Positions 10,345-18,510 are shown, numbered from the stretch's first letter. The stretch is DNA of 64,000 bases from Leifsonia sp. Leaf264 (GCF_001422325.1 NZ_LMMR01000006.1:1-64000); one strand, 5' to 3'. Translations and numbers: made by a program. The notes: a model not told the origin generated them from the sequence alone.

Positions 10345-11248
10345 CACGACCCCATCAGTCACCCCGGTCAAGACGACCGGCCTGCACATCGGCGATGCCG
10401 TCCCGGGCGTCCGCAAGGTCGACCCGATCATCATCGCCGACGGCGTGCGGCGCACCTTCGGTGGTCTGACCGCCGTCGACGTCGACCACGTCGAGATCCC
10501 CCGCGGAGCCATCACCGCCCTCATCGGCCCGAACGGCGCTGGAAAGACGACCTTCTTCAACCTGTTGACGGGCTTCGACAAGCCGGATGCCGGCGTGTGG
10601 GAGTTCGACGGCAAGCCGCTGCAGCGCGTTCCCGCGTACCGCGTGGCACGCATGGGCCTGATCCGCACCTTCCAGCTGACGAAGTCCCTCGGCCTGCTCA
10701 CCGTGCTCGACAACATGAAGCTCGGCGCGAAGGGGCAGACCGGCGAGAACCTGTTCCGCTCGATCCTGCCGTTCCTCTGGCGCAAGCAGGAGGACGAGAT
10801 CACGGTCAAGGCCGACGAGCTCCTCGCCCGCTTCAAGCTCGATGCCAAGCGCGAGGACTACGCGGCGAGCCTGTCGGGCGGCCAGCGCAAGCTCCTCGAG
10901 ATGGCTCGGGCGCTCATGAGCGATCCGACGCTGGTCATGCTCGACGAGCCGATGGCCGGAGTGAACCCGGCTCTCACGCAATCGCTGCTCGACCACATCC
11001 TGGGCCTCAAGGACCAGGGCATGACGGTGCTCTTCGTCGAGCACGACATGCACATGGTGCGCCACATCGCCGACTGGGTGATCGTCATGGCCGAGGGGAA
11101 GGTCGTCGCTGAAGGCGACCCGCACACTGTCATGGCCAACCCGGCCGTCATCGACGCCTACCTCGGGTCGCACCACGACACCGACCTGGGCGAGACCGAC
11201 ACCGAGCACGTCGAAGTCCTGAAGGAGCTCATCGATGACGAACAGTAG
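10334..11248 (+). CDS. livG: Branched-chain amino-acid ABC transporter ATP-binding protein
   Basis: 304 residues, one ABC ATPase domain: Walker A GPNGAGKT (near 64-71), signature LSGGQRKLLEMARALM, Walker B LVMLDEPMAGVNP, switch histidine in FVEHDMHMV. The GLIRTFQ element is typical of LivG rather than LivF. A non-conserved leader of about 35 residues precedes the ATPase, and an acidic tail ends the protein. The TTG start at 10334 has AAGGAG seven bases upstream. It overlaps livM at its start and livF at its end (14 bp), so the four livHMGF genes form a tightly coupled operon. Confidence 0.93.
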   Translation: MSSDTTPSVTPVKTTGLHIGDAVPGVRKVDPIIIADGVRRTFGGLTAVDVDHVEIPRGAITALIGPNGAGKTTFFNLLTGFDKPDAGVWEFDGKPLQRVPAYRVARMGLIRTFQLTKSLGLLTVLDNMKLGAKGQTGENLFRSILPFLWRKQEDEITVKADELLARFKLDAKREDYAASLSGGQRKLLEMARALMSDPTLVMLDEPMAGVNPALTQSLLDHILGLKDQGMTVLFVEHDMHMVRHIADWVIVMAEGKVVAEGDPHTVMANPAVIDAYLGSHHDTDLGETDTEHVEVLKELIDDEQ

Positions 11249-11999
11249 TCCAGCAGCCCCCGCCGCACCCGCACCCGTCGGCGACCTCGTGGTCGACGTT
11301 CGCGCTGTCACGGCGGGCTACCTGCCCGGGGTCAACATCCTCAACAACTGCTCGCTGCAGGCACGTCAGGGTGAGCTCATCGGCATCATCGGCCCGAACG
11401 GCGCCGGCAAGTCGACCCTGCTGAAGTCGATCTTCGGCCTGGTGAAGGTGCGAGAGGGCGGCATCTTCCTGCAGGGCGAGGAGATCACCAACCTCAAGGC
11501 GAACAAGCTCGTCGCCAAGGGGGTCGGCTTCGTACCGCAGACGAACAACGTGTTCCCGTCGCTCACCATCCAGGAGAACCTGGAGATGGGCATGTACCAG
11601 AAGCCCAAGGGCCTCAAGGAGCGCCTGGAGTTCGTGACGGAGATCTTCCCCGAGCTCGGCCGGCGCCTCACGCAGCGCGCCGGTTCGCTCTCGGGCGGCG
11701 AGCGCCAGATGGTGGCGATGTCGCGCGCGCTCATGATGGGTCCGCACATCCTGCTGCTCGACGAGCCCAGCGCCGGGCTCTCCCCCGTGCGCCAGGACGA
11801 GGCCTTCCTGCGCGTCAAGGAGATCAACAAGGCCGGCGTGACGACCATCATGGTGGAGCAGAACGCTCGCCGCTGCCTGCAGATCTGCGATCGCGGCTAC
11901 GTGCTCGACCAGGGCAAGGACGCGTACACCGGCACCGGTCGGGAACTCCTAAACGATCCGAAGGTCATCGGGCTCTACCTGGGGACGCTCGGCGAGTAG
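11235..11999 (+). CDS. livF: Branched-chain amino-acid ABC transporter ATP-binding protein
   Basis: 254 residues, second ATPase of the importer. Walker A GPNGAGKS, signature LSGGERQMVAMSRALM, Walker B ILLLDEPSAGLSP and switch histidine region MVEQNARRCL (the usual H position is Q-N here, as common in LivF) are all present. Starts at the ATG at 11235 inside the 3' end of livG and is the last gene of the operon. A 44-bp perfect palindrome follows it as terminator. Confidence 0.93.
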   Translation: MTNSSPAAPAAPAPVGDLVVDVRAVTAGYLPGVNILNNCSLQARQGELIGIIGPNGAGKSTLLKSIFGLVKVREGGIFLQGEEITNLKANKLVAKGVGFVPQTNNVFPSLTIQENLEMGMYQKPKGLKERLEFVTEIFPELGRRLTQRAGSLSGGERQMVAMSRALMMGPHILLLDEPSAGLSPVRQDEAFLRVKEINKAGVTTIMVEQNARRCLQICDRGYVLDQGKDAYTGTGRELLNDPKVIGLYLGTLGE

Positions 12000-12012
12000 C
12001 GCTCGCAACAAC

Positions 12013-12056
12013 ACGAGAAGAGGGGCGGATGCTGCAGCATCCGCCCCTCTTCTCGT
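12013..12056. terminator. Perfect 44-bp palindrome, bidirectional terminator
   Basis: The two arms are exact reverse complements from 12013 to 12056, with the centre at GCTG|CAGC (12034/12035). The arms carry GGGGCGGATGC and GCATCCGCCCC and are flanked by GAGAAG / CTTCTC. It follows livF directly and also faces the end of the convergent lipoprotein gene. The run of T is short, so termination would rely mainly on the very stable stem. Confidence 0.8.
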
Positions 12057-12259
12057 TGTCCGCCTCTCCTGCGGGTGGAGGAGTCGACCATCGCGTGGCG
12101 GTGGCTCCGTCGTACCCCTGACGCCCTGCTGGCGCCCTCCTGACGCCACAGCGGACCAGGATCACACTCGGCTCCCTCGAGGACGTCCGGCGCTCCGAGC
12201 GGGCCCACGCGCGTCCTCCAGGGTCCCGGGACGACGCCTCCTCGCCCGCGGGTACGAGA

Positions 12260-12287
12260 AAGGGCCCCGGCCGAAGCCGGGGCCCTT
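12260..12287 (-). terminator. Terminator of livK
   Basis: 12-bp perfect stem (12260-12271 with 12276-12287) around a CGAA loop, rich in G/C with A-T pairs at the base and a short run of T on the minus strand (CTTTCTC). It lies 17 bases beyond the stop codon of the substrate-binding protein gene. Confidence 0.8.
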
Positions 12288-12304
12288 CCCATCAGTAGCT
12301 GCGC

Positions 12305-13600
12305 TTAGTTGATGCGCGTGTACTTGTTGTCGGCTCCGTACTGGTAGACACCGATGGTGGCTTCAGTCGGGTCGCCGTTCTCGTCGAACGTGACGGGGCC
12401 GGAGGCTCCGTCGTAGTCGATCTGCTTGCCCTCGGCGAGCAGCTTGGCGCCGTCGGCGAACGACGTGACCTTGGTGCCGTCACCCGATCCGCCCGAGACC
12501 TGGCGGAGGTACTTCGAGATCTCGGTGCCGTCGGTGCTGTTGGCCGCGTAGGCCGCCAGAGCGATGAGCACTGTCGCGTCGTACGACTCGGGTCCGTAGC
12601 TGAAGTCGGTCAGGGTCGAGTCTGCGGTGAGCAGGCGATCCTTGAAGTCGTCCTCGAGCTTGGGGCCGGGGAGGGTGCCCTTCGATCCGGCGATGAGGCC
12701 GGGAGCGAAGTCGGCGCTGTAGTCGGCGAGGTTTCCATCGACGAAGTACAGCTTGTCACCGGGGTAGCCGGATCCGACGAGGGCGGGCACGACGACCTTG
12801 GCCTCATCGAAGGTGATGACCGCGACGGCGTCGGGCTTCGCGGCGGAGATCGCCGAGAGCTGAGCGTCGAAGTTGGAGTCACCGGTGTTGAACTGCTGCT
12901 CGACGACGACCTTGCCGCCGGCGGCCTCGAAGGCCTCCTTCGTGGCCTTCGCCAGGCCGGTGCCGTACGGGTCGTTCAGCACGAGCAGGCCGAGGGTGGA
13001 GTTGCCGTCCTCGGCGATCTGGGTGCCGAGGACCTCGCCCTGGAGCAGGTCGGACGGAGCCGTGCGGAAGTACAGGCCCTTGTCGTCGTAGTTCGTGAAG
13101 TCGGGCGAGGTGTTCGCCGGCGAGAACTGCACGACGCCGGCACCGGTGATCTGGTCGATGACCGTGAACGAGACACCCGAGGATGCCGCACCGACGATGG
13201 CCGAGACGTCCTGCGAGAGGAGGTCGGTCACCGAGACGGTGGCGGTGTCTGTCGTGGTGTCGCCCGAGTCGCGGTAGACGACGTCGAGGTTGAGGCCTGC
13301 TGCGGCATCGTTGACCTCGGTGGCGCCGAGCTTGACACCGGCCTCCTCGGGCGGGCCGAGGAATGCGAGGGTACCGGACTGCGGAAGGATCGTGCCGATC
13401 TTCAGATCGAGATCACGGTCACCGGCCTTGATGGGCAGGGCGTCGCCGGCCGCGGCCGTCTCGGAAGCGGACGGGCTGGCCGCCTCGCCGCCACCACTGC
13501 TGCACGCGGTCAGTAGGAGAGCGCTGACGCCGACGAGGGCGGCTCCGCTCAATACTGCCCGGGCAGAGCGCGAGGCCTTGGCCTTCGCGAATACGCTCAT
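12305..13600 (-). CDS. livK: Branched-chain amino-acid ABC transporter substrate-binding lipoprotein
   Basis: 431 residues. The signal peptide ends in a lipobox LLLTAC, with acyl-accepting Cys33. A Ser/Ala/Gly linker of about 20 residues follows, then a two-lobed type I periplasmic-binding fold (Peripla_BP_6): LKIGTILPQSGTLAFLGPPEEAGVKLG at the N-lobe start, SAIVGAASSGVS at the ligand site and YDATVLIALAAYAA in the C-lobe. It should deliver an amino acid or similar ligand to the LivHMGF importer encoded opposite, from which it is separated by two terminators. Its own transcription unit starts upstream of 13600; a 7-bp inverted repeat (13636-13654) lies in that leader. Confidence 0.92.
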   Translation of the reverse strand: MSVFAKAKASRSARAVLSGAALVGVSALLLTACSSGGGEAASPSASETAAAGDALPIKAGDRDLDLKIGTILPQSGTLAFLGPPEEAGVKLGATEVNDAAAGLNLDVVYRDSGDTTTDTATVSVTDLLSQDVSAIVGAASSGVSFTVIDQITGAGVVQFSPANTSPDFTNYDDKGLYFRTAPSDLLQGEVLGTQIAEDGNSTLGLLVLNDPYGTGLAKATKEAFEAAGGKVVVEQQFNTGDSNFDAQLSAISAAKPDAVAVITFDEAKVVVPALVGSGYPGDKLYFVDGNLADYSADFAPGLIAGSKGTLPGPKLEDDFKDRLLTADSTLTDFSYGPESYDATVLIALAAYAANSTDGTEISKYLRQVSGGSGDGTKVTSFADGAKLLAEGKQIDYDGASGPVTFDENGDPTEATIGVYQYGADNKYTRIN

Positions 13601-13826
13601 GTTGCTCCTTGGGACTTAGGAATGTGTACACAGATGGCAGTCTGGACGACTGCCGTGATGCCACAGTATTGGGCGATCATGGGGCGGACAAGCCAACTTG
13701 GTCACAGTGTGGCAAAACCGTCCAAATTGTTACATCCCGGCAAACTGGCGGGCGCAAAACAACGGATTCTGTACCGCTGAGCCATTCCGGCGACGTTTTC
13801 GCGCGTCAGGGAGGGCCGCAGCGCGA

Positions 13827-14585
13827 CTACTTCTTCTTCGTCTTCGCGGGCGTCGGCTCGGCTTCGGGCGTCGCCTGGGCGAGCCCGCCCGAGCCTGTCA
13901 CGCCGGCGTAGCTGATCGTCGCATCGTCCGCCAGGGCGGCTGCGCATTCTCCGAAGCTGACGCAGGAGAACGACCCGCTGGAGACCGTCGTGATGTCGGC
14001 GGCGATAGCGCTCCCCGAGTCGTTGTCGGCAACGGTGGCCGCCAGGGCCACCCGCATCGTGGTGTCGTACGCCTCGCCGCCGCCGGCGAGCGACGTCCCC
14101 GGATCGGCGGACCTCAGTCGCGCGGCGAAGGCCTTGTCCGGCTTCCAGTCGGCCGGGCCGATGCGCACCACGGTCGTGGCGCCTCCGAGCGCGGTGATCT
14201 CCTCGGGGATGTCACCCGTCGCCGACCACAGCACGACGTCGATCGCGCGATCCTCGAGCTCGGTGGCCAGGGTCGCAGCATCCGTCGCCGTCGACCGGTG
14301 CAGTACGACGACGGGAGCGCCGAGCACCCCGCCCTGCTCGTTGAGCTCACGGGCGGCCAGCTCGACCCCAGCGACCTGCGCCTGGGACACCGACGCCTTC
14401 TTTCCGGCCATGTCGAGCACGGTCGCTATCTGCAGCGACCCGTCTCCCGCGACGACGGGTTCCGGCGTCGGCGTCGCCGTCGGAGTCGCCGACCCCTTCC
14501 CGGAGTCCGCTGCCGTACAGCCCGTGAGCAGAAGTGCTGCTGCCACCAGTGCTGCCAGAGCACCCGATCGGTGGATCATCGTCAA
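13827..14585 (-). CDS. Short lipoprotein related to periplasmic amino-acid-binding proteins
   Basis: 252 residues. Signal peptide with lipobox LLLTGC (Cys23), then a Ser/Thr/Pro linker, then SLQIATVLDMAGKKASVSQAQVAGVELAARELNEQGGVLGAPVVVLHRS. This is the opening of a type I periplasmic-binding domain of the LivK class. The protein is about 170 residues shorter than its neighbour LivK. It keeps the first-lobe start and a LivK-like YDTTMRVALAA element, but much of the middle is gone. The C-terminal tail ends in PAKTKKK. The TTG start at 14585 has GGAGG six bases upstream; an ATG two codons later is the alternative. It could be a decaying paralogue or a sensor or accessory binding protein. Confidence 0.7.
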   Translation of the reverse strand: MTMIHRSGALAALVAAALLLTGCTAADSGKGSATPTATPTPEPVVAGDGSLQIATVLDMAGKKASVSQAQVAGVELAARELNEQGGVLGAPVVVLHRSTATDAATLATELEDRAIDVVLWSATGDIPEEITALGGATTVVRIGPADWKPDKAFAARLRSADPGTSLAGGGEAYDTTMRVALAATVADNDSGSAIAADITTVSSGSFSCVSFGECAAALADDATISYAGVTGSGGLAQATPEAEPTPAKTKKK

Positions 14586-14626
14586 GGCTGTCCTCCCCCT
14601 ATACCGGGCGCCAGCCTAGCGGCGAG

Positions 14627-15583
14627 TCAGACCGATTCGACGGATGCGCGCCGAGCACTGCGCGCCGAGCGCACCATGTCGACCGTGAGCACCAGCAGCG
14701 CGACCCAGACCAGGGCGAAGCCGACCCAGCGCTCCGGCGGCATCGCCTCGTGCAGCAGCACGACTCCGACGAGGAACTGGATGAACGGCGCGAAGTACTG
14801 GATGAAGCCCATGTAGATGAGCGGGAGGCGCCTGGAGGCTGCGGCGAAGAACAGCAGCGGTACCGCCGTGATGACGCCGGCGGCCGCGAGGAGCACGGTG
14901 TGCCAGACGCTGACAGTGCCCAGGGTGATGCCCGTCGTAGCGTTCACGACGACGAGGGCGATGATGGCGATGGGCACGAGCCACGCTGTCTCCAGCGTGA
15001 GGCCGGAGACAGCATCCACCTGACCGCCGACTCGCTTCTTGATCAGGCCGTAGAAGCCGAAGGAGAACGCCAGCGCCAGTGCGATCCACGGGAAGCTGCC
15101 GTGGCCGATCGCCAGTACGAGGACGGCGACGATGCTGATGCCGACCGCGGTCCACTGGAGGGGACGCAGCCGCTCACGCAGCACGATGACACCGAGGAAC
15201 ACCGTGACGATCGGGTTGATGAAGTACCCGAGGGCGGCCTCGACGACCTGACCCGTCGTGGCGGCGTAGACGTACACGGTCCAGTTGACCAGGATCAGCA
15301 CACCGGCCAGCGCCATGGTCAGGGAGATGCGTGGCTGCCGTGCCAGCGCGAGGAACCCGCGCCAGGCGCGGGTGACCGTGAGGAGGATGGCGCAGAACAC
15401 CAGCGAGAAGATGATGCGCCAGGAGACGATCTCGGGAGCGCCAGCCGGGGCCAGCGCGATGAAGTAGATGGGGAGGAAGCCCCAGAGCACATAGCTGGTG
15501 ATCGCGTAGATCAGCCCCGTGCGACCGGTGCTGTCGATCGGTGCCGCGATGGGGGTCTTCGAGGATTCCTGCGTCACAGCCAC
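14627..15583 (-). CDS. rarD: RarD/EamA family transporter
   Basis: About 318 residues with ten predicted membrane segments, the drug/metabolite transporter (EamA) fold. The RarD subfamily is recognisable from YVLWGFLPIYF, VSWRIIFSLV, NWTVYVYA and ALGYFINPIV...GVIVLRERL. Substrates of RarD proteins are poorly known; chloramphenicol sensitivity gave the name. I start at the GTG at 15583 (VAVTQESSK), which leaves a short cytoplasmic N-terminus; the frame stays open to 15709, but the extra residues are not RarD-like and run toward the groES terminator. It is probably monocistronic. Confidence 0.85.
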   Translation of the reverse strand: MAVTQESSKTPIAAPIDSTGRTGLIYAITSYVLWGFLPIYFIALAPAGAPEIVSWRIIFSLVFCAILLTVTRAWRGFLALARQPRISLTMALAGVLILVNWTVYVYAATTGQVVEAALGYFINPIVTVFLGVIVLRERLRPLQWTAVGISIVAVLVLAIGHGSFPWIALALAFSFGFYGLIKKRVGGQVDAVSGLTLETAWLVPIAIIALVVVNATTGITLGTVSVWHTVLLAAAGVITAVPLLFFAAASRRLPLIYMGFIQYFAPFIQFLVGVVLLHEAMPPERWVGFALVWVALLVLTVDMVRSARSARRASVESV

Positions 15584-15723
15584 TCGTCCGAGCTTACGCG
15601 GCGCGAGGCCGGTGCGACCTCGGCCCGACTGCCAACGCGACGCGACATCCTGCCGCGGAGCCGCATCCGTTCGTCCCGAAGCCATGACGTCGACACGAGT
15701 TCCGCTCACCCCGGGGATGACGA

Positions 15724-15756
15724 AGGGGCCCGGATGCCGTCAGCATCCGGGCCCCT
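15724..15756 (-). terminator. Terminator of groES
   Basis: 14-bp perfect stem (15724-15737 with 15743-15756) and a five-base loop. The arms contain GGGCCCGGATGC / GCATCCGGGCCC. It lies 18 bases beyond the groES stop codon. Confidence 0.85.
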
Positions 15757-15774
15757 CACCCGTGTGGGGTGCGA

Positions 15775-16071
15775 CTAGCGCACGACCACCGCGAGAACGT
15801 CGCGAGCGGAGAGGACCAGGAAGTCCTCACCCGAGAACTTGACCTCGGTTCCGCCGTACTTGGAGTAGATGACCTTGTCGCCGACGGCGATGTCGAGCGG
15901 CACGCGGTTGCCGTTGTCGTCGATGCGACCGGGGCCGACTGCCACGACCTCGCCCTCCTGGGGCTTCTCCTTGGCGGTGTCGGGGATGACGAGACCCGAC
16001 GCCGTGGTCTGCTCTGCCTCGACCTGCTTGATGACGATGCGATCCTCGAGCGGCTTGATGGAGACCGACAC
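15775..16071 (-). CDS. groES: Co-chaperonin GroES
   Basis: 98 residues, the normal length. It has [13 protein letters not shown] at the start, the mobile loop [21 protein letters not shown], and [13 protein letters not shown] near the end. Forms the heptameric lid of the GroEL chamber in the cytosol. No groEL follows; a terminator lies directly downstream, so groEL must be elsewhere, as is common when actinobacteria carry several groEL copies. The upstream region holds a promoter flanked by two CIRCE operators, so HrcA repression and heat induction are expected. Confidence 0.97.
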   Translation of the reverse strand: MSVSIKPLEDRIVIKQVEAEQTTASGLVIPDTAKEKPQEGEVVAVGPGRIDDNGNRVPLDIAVGDKVIYSKYGGTEVKFSGEDFLVLSARDVLAVVVR

Positions 16072-16101
16072 GGTTGACCTCTTTCTGTAACGAAGACTGG
16101 G

Positions 16102-16128
16102 TTAGCACACTCGATATGAGAGTGCTAA
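16102..16128. promoter_or_regulatory. CIRCE operator 1 (HrcA site)
   Basis: TTAGCACAC, nine bases, then GAGTGCTAA. This is the CIRCE architecture (9-9-9) with one mismatch in the left arm against TTAGCACTC. It overlaps the predicted groES transcription start, just downstream of the -10 box. Confidence 0.9.
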
Positions 16129-16132
16129 GACG

Positions 16133-16161
16133 AGTTTAGGGCGCGATTGGCACTCATGCAA
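16133..16161 (-). promoter_or_regulatory. groES promoter
   Basis: On the minus strand, TTGCAT (16156-16161), a 17-base spacer, then TAAACT (16133-16138). The -35 box lies inside the spacer of the upstream CIRCE, and the predicted start falls in or beside the downstream CIRCE, so HrcA binding would block polymerase at both ends. Confidence 0.7.
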
Positions 16162-16173
16162 CGTGAGTGCCAA
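16147..16173. promoter_or_regulatory. CIRCE operator 2 (HrcA site)
   Basis: TTGGCACTC, nine bases, then GAGTGCCAA. The two arms are perfectly symmetrical; the second position pair differs from the TTAGCACTC consensus by a compensated A to G / T to C change. Its centre is 45 bp from that of operator 1. Confidence 0.85.
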
Positions 16174-16203
16174 CGATGACGATGGCCATCGGCGCCGGTG
16201 GGT

Positions 16204-16209
16204 TAGCGT
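16204..16209 (+). promoter_or_regulatory. Candidate -10 box for a leaderless methyltransferase mRNA
   Basis: TAGCGT (TANNNT type) ends six bases before the ATG at 16216, the spacing expected if transcription starts on the initiation codon. The G-rich run between them could alternatively act as a Shine-Dalgarno site. Confidence 0.4.
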
Positions 16210-16215
16210 GGGGGC

Positions 16216-17403
16216 ATGGATCGCTCCGAGCTCGTCGACCTGCTGACGCCCGAGGGATTCCGGCTCCTCGACTCCCTCCCCCCGTGGGACGCGAAAGCCG
16301 ACGTCGTGCGTCTCGTCAGCTCGCTTCGCGCGCAGGGCCACTCCGCCGGTCTCGTCGCCGGCGTGCTCAGCCAGTCCAGACTGCGGGCCAAGGCGTCGGG
16401 CAAGTTCGGCGAATTCGCCTCTCGGATGCTGTTCACGGATGCCGGCCTCGAGCAGGCGACCCGCCTGTCCGTGGCCGCCCTGCACGCCGGGCGCTTCGCC
16501 GCGGCAGGCGTCGGCCGGGTGGCCGACCTCGGCTGCGGCATCGGCGGCGATGCCCTCGCCATGGCCGCCATCGACTTGGAGGTGACTGCAGCCGACGCCG
16601 ACGAGGTCACGGCGGTCATCGCCAGCTACAACCTGGCGCCGTTCCCTTCGGCGACGGTGCTCGACGCCCGCGCCGAGGACGTCGACCTCACGGGCATCGA
16701 TGGCGTCTACCTCGACCCGGCCCGACGGACCGCCGGCCACGCTGAGACCGAGCGCCTGACGAAGGCGGCCGACTACTCGCCCTCCCTCGACTTCGCCTTC
16801 GGCCTCGCCGAGCGGATGCCGACAGGCGTGAAGCTGGGACCGGGATTCGACCGCTCCCTCATCCCGGCCGACGCCGAGGCGCAGTGGGTCTCGGTCGACG
16901 GCCAGCTGGTGGAGATGGGCCTCTGGTTCGGAGCCCTGGCTCGTCCCGGCATCCGTCGTTCCGCCCTGCTGCTCGGGAAAGCCGGGACGGCCGAACTCAG
17001 TGCCGATGCCGACAGTCCCGACGTGGAGGTCGGCGAACCCGGTGACTACCTCTACGAGCCCGATGGCGCCGTGATCCGTGCCCGGCTCATCGGGGACCTC
17101 GCCCGGGAGCTGGACGCCAGGATGCTGAGCGACGGCATCGCCTACCTCACGGCGGACGCCCCGCGGGAGACCCCGTTCGCGACGGCGTTCCGCGTGCTGG
17201 AGCAGCTGCCCACCGACGAGAAGAAGCTCAAGGCGGCCCTTCGTGAGCGCGGCGTGGGCACGCTGGAGATCAAGAAGCGCGGCATCGACGTCGACCCGGC
17301 CCAACTGCGCAAGCGCCTGCAGCTGAAGGGATCGGCATCCGCCACCATCGTGCTCGCCCGTCAGGCCGGACGGCACGTGACCCTTCTGGTCGAGAGGGTC
17401 TGA
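16216..17403 (+). CDS. SAM-dependent methyltransferase with THUMP-like C-terminal domain
   Basis: 395 residues. A Rossmann-type SAM-binding motif VADLGCGIGGDAL lies near residues 102-114, with an acidic motif II (AADAD). The catalytic-loop position reads LDPARRT, as in rRNA or small-molecule methyltransferases of the class I superfamily. The C-terminal 90 residues (VGTLEIKKRGIDVDPAQLRKRL) fit the THUMP-like domain found in actinobacterial proteins of this family. A nucleic-acid substrate is likely, but the target is unknown. Divergent from groES, so CIRCE-bound HrcA could affect it too. Converges with the small gene at 17426, 22 bp away. Confidence 0.75.
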   Translation: MDRSELVDLLTPEGFRLLDSLPPWDAKADVVRLVSSLRAQGHSAGLVAGVLSQSRLRAKASGKFGEFASRMLFTDAGLEQATRLSVAALHAGRFAAAGVGRVADLGCGIGGDALAMAAIDLEVTAADADEVTAVIASYNLAPFPSATVLDARAEDVDLTGIDGVYLDPARRTAGHAETERLTKAADYSPSLDFAFGLAERMPTGVKLGPGFDRSLIPADAEAQWVSVDGQLVEMGLWFGALARPGIRRSALLLGKAGTAELSADADSPDVEVGEPGDYLYEPDGAVIRARLIGDLARELDARMLSDGIAYLTADAPRETPFATAFRVLEQLPTDEKKLKAALRERGVGTLEIKKRGIDVDPAQLRKRLQLKGSASATIVLARQAGRHVTLLVERV

Positions 17404-17425
17404 GCGGCCGCGACGGACCGTCGGA

Positions 17426-17698
17426 TCAGGACCCCGGTGCGACGCGCGCGACGACCAGTACCCAGACCGCGGCGATCAGGATGCCGACCACGCCGGTCGT
17501 GATCCCCACGATGCGGTTGACGCGGCTGTAGGAGTCGACGGGGCGCGCGGCGATGCCGGCGATCACGGCTCCCGCCGAGGCTATGGCACCCCACGGGAGG
17601 AACAGGCAGACGAGGAGGCCGCCCACGCCCAGCCAGCTGGACAGGCTCGCTGCGGCGCTCGGCGGTTCCGGCAACAGCGCCGCCTCGGATTCGCTCAT
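17426..17698 (-). CDS. Small membrane protein, unknown function
   Basis: 90 residues with two membrane segments (LGVGGLLVCLFLPWGAIASAG and IVGITTGVVGILIAAVWVLVV) separated by a short positively charged loop. The N-terminus is Ser/Ala/Pro-rich and cytoplasmic. The pattern resembles the two-helix DUF4190-like proteins encoded next to it, but I do not assign a family. The ATG at 17698 has GGGAGAGG about five to ten bases upstream. First of three similar genes in a row, all on the minus strand. Confidence 0.6.
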   Translation of the reverse strand: MSESEAALLPEPPSAAASLSSWLGVGGLLVCLFLPWGAIASAGAVIAGIAARPVDSYSRVNRIVGITTGVVGILIAAVWVLVVARVAPGS

Positions 17699-17738
17699 CG
17701 CCTCTCCCCCCTGGACGCTGGAACGAGCACCGACGGTT

Positions 17739-17776
17739 CGTGGGGCGGATGGCCGGTTCAGGTCATCCGCCCCACG
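17739..17776 (-). terminator. Terminator between the two proline-rich/membrane genes
   Basis: 13-bp perfect stem (17739-17751 with 17764-17776) and a 12-base loop, arms GTGGGGCGGATG / CATCCGCCCCAC. It begins 14 bases after the stop codon of the gene at 17791-18510. The loop is large for an intrinsic terminator and there is little T tail, so partial read-through to the next gene is possible. Confidence 0.6.
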
Positions 17777-17790
17777 TCGCCGAGAGCTCC

Positions 17791-18510
17791 CTAGTACCCG
17801 CCGTAGCCGTCGTAGCTGCCGATGGACGCGAACACGACGATCCAGAAGATGACCGAGGTGAGTCCGGCGAGGATGCCGACGAAGCCCAGGATGATTCCGG
17901 TCAGCCACATCCCCTTCGACGCCGGTTCCTTCTTGCGACCGAGGAAGCCGAGCACCACGGCGGCGGCCGGGATGAAGAGCTGCAGGATGCCGCCGGCGAT
18001 GGGGATCCAGACCACGGCCAGGGCACCCGCGACACCGATGATTCCGGCGATGAGCGAGATGAGGCTCAGCACGGGGGTCGGTGTCGCCGTTCCGGTCGCG
18101 TAGACCGGAGCACCGTAGGCGGGCGGAGCCGGAGGCTGGGACCCGTAGGCGGGCGGTGTGCCGTAGGCGGGCGGTGTGCCGTAGGCGGGCGGCGGCGTCT
18201 GGGGCGCGCCGTAGGCAGGCGGGGCGGGTGCTGCCGGCGGTGCGGGGGGCGCCGGCGGCGCCGGGGGGACCGGCGGTGCAGGCGAGTCGACCGGCGGTGC
18301 GGGCGGCGCCGGGGGCGCAGGGGGCGTGGGCGGAGCCGGGGGCGTCTCAGGGGCGGCCGGCTCCTCGGCCGCGGCTCCGGATGCAGCATCCGCCGCTGCA
18401 TCCGTCACTGGAATCTCGGCGGCTTCTGGCGTCTCGGTCGAGGGAACCGTCGGCTCTGCTGCCGGCTGCTCTGGCTCGTCGGGTCGAGCTGGGGTCGTGG
18501 GGTCGCTCAT
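17791..18510 (-). CDS. Proline-rich protein with C-terminal DUF4190-like membrane domain
   Basis: 239 residues. Residues 1-55 are acidic with many Pro, Glu and Thr. Residues 56-130 are low-complexity PPAPPAPP followed by repeated PPAYGT/PPAYGA units. The last 95 residues hold three or four hydrophobic segments (LSLISLIAGIIGVAGALAVV, GILQLFIPAAAVVLGFLG, GMWLTGIILGFVGILAGL) with a tail YDGYGGY. Proline/tyrosine-rich heads with DUF4190-type membrane parts are common in actinobacterial envelope proteins; no enzymatic motif is visible. The repeat DNA (about 18120-18340) is itself repetitive and prone to length change. Confidence 0.7.
   Translation of the reverse strand: MSDPTTPARPDEPEQPAAEPTVPSTETPEAAEIPVTDAAADAASGAAAEEPAAPETPPAPPTPPAPPAPPAPPVDSPAPPVPPAPPAPPAPPAAPAPPAYGAPQTPPPAYGTPPAYGTPPAYGSQPPAPPAYGAPVYATGTATPTPVLSLISLIAGIIGVAGALAVVWIPIAGGILQLFIPAAAVVLGFLGRKKEPASKGMWLTGIILGFVGILAGLTSVIFWIVVFASIGSYDGYGGY

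Larger units (their letters stand above)
12000..12304. other. Intergenic region between convergent livF and livK, terminators only
   Basis: About 305 bases without a credible gene. It contains the two hairpins listed separately, at 12013-12056 and 12260-12287. Between them (12057-12259) I see no ribosome-binding site, conserved reading frame or RNA gene. Confidence 0.7.

Noticed and set aside
13636-13654. Inverted repeat GGCAGTC/GACTGCC in the livK leader as a regulator site
   Set aside because: Only 7 bp with no matching copy elsewhere, and I could not place it relative to a convincing promoter; kept as a remark in the livK entry only.
16102-17376. Long minus-strand open frame opposite the methyltransferase
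   Set aside because: Antisense shadow, overlaps the CIRCE operator, composition unlike the neighbouring genes.
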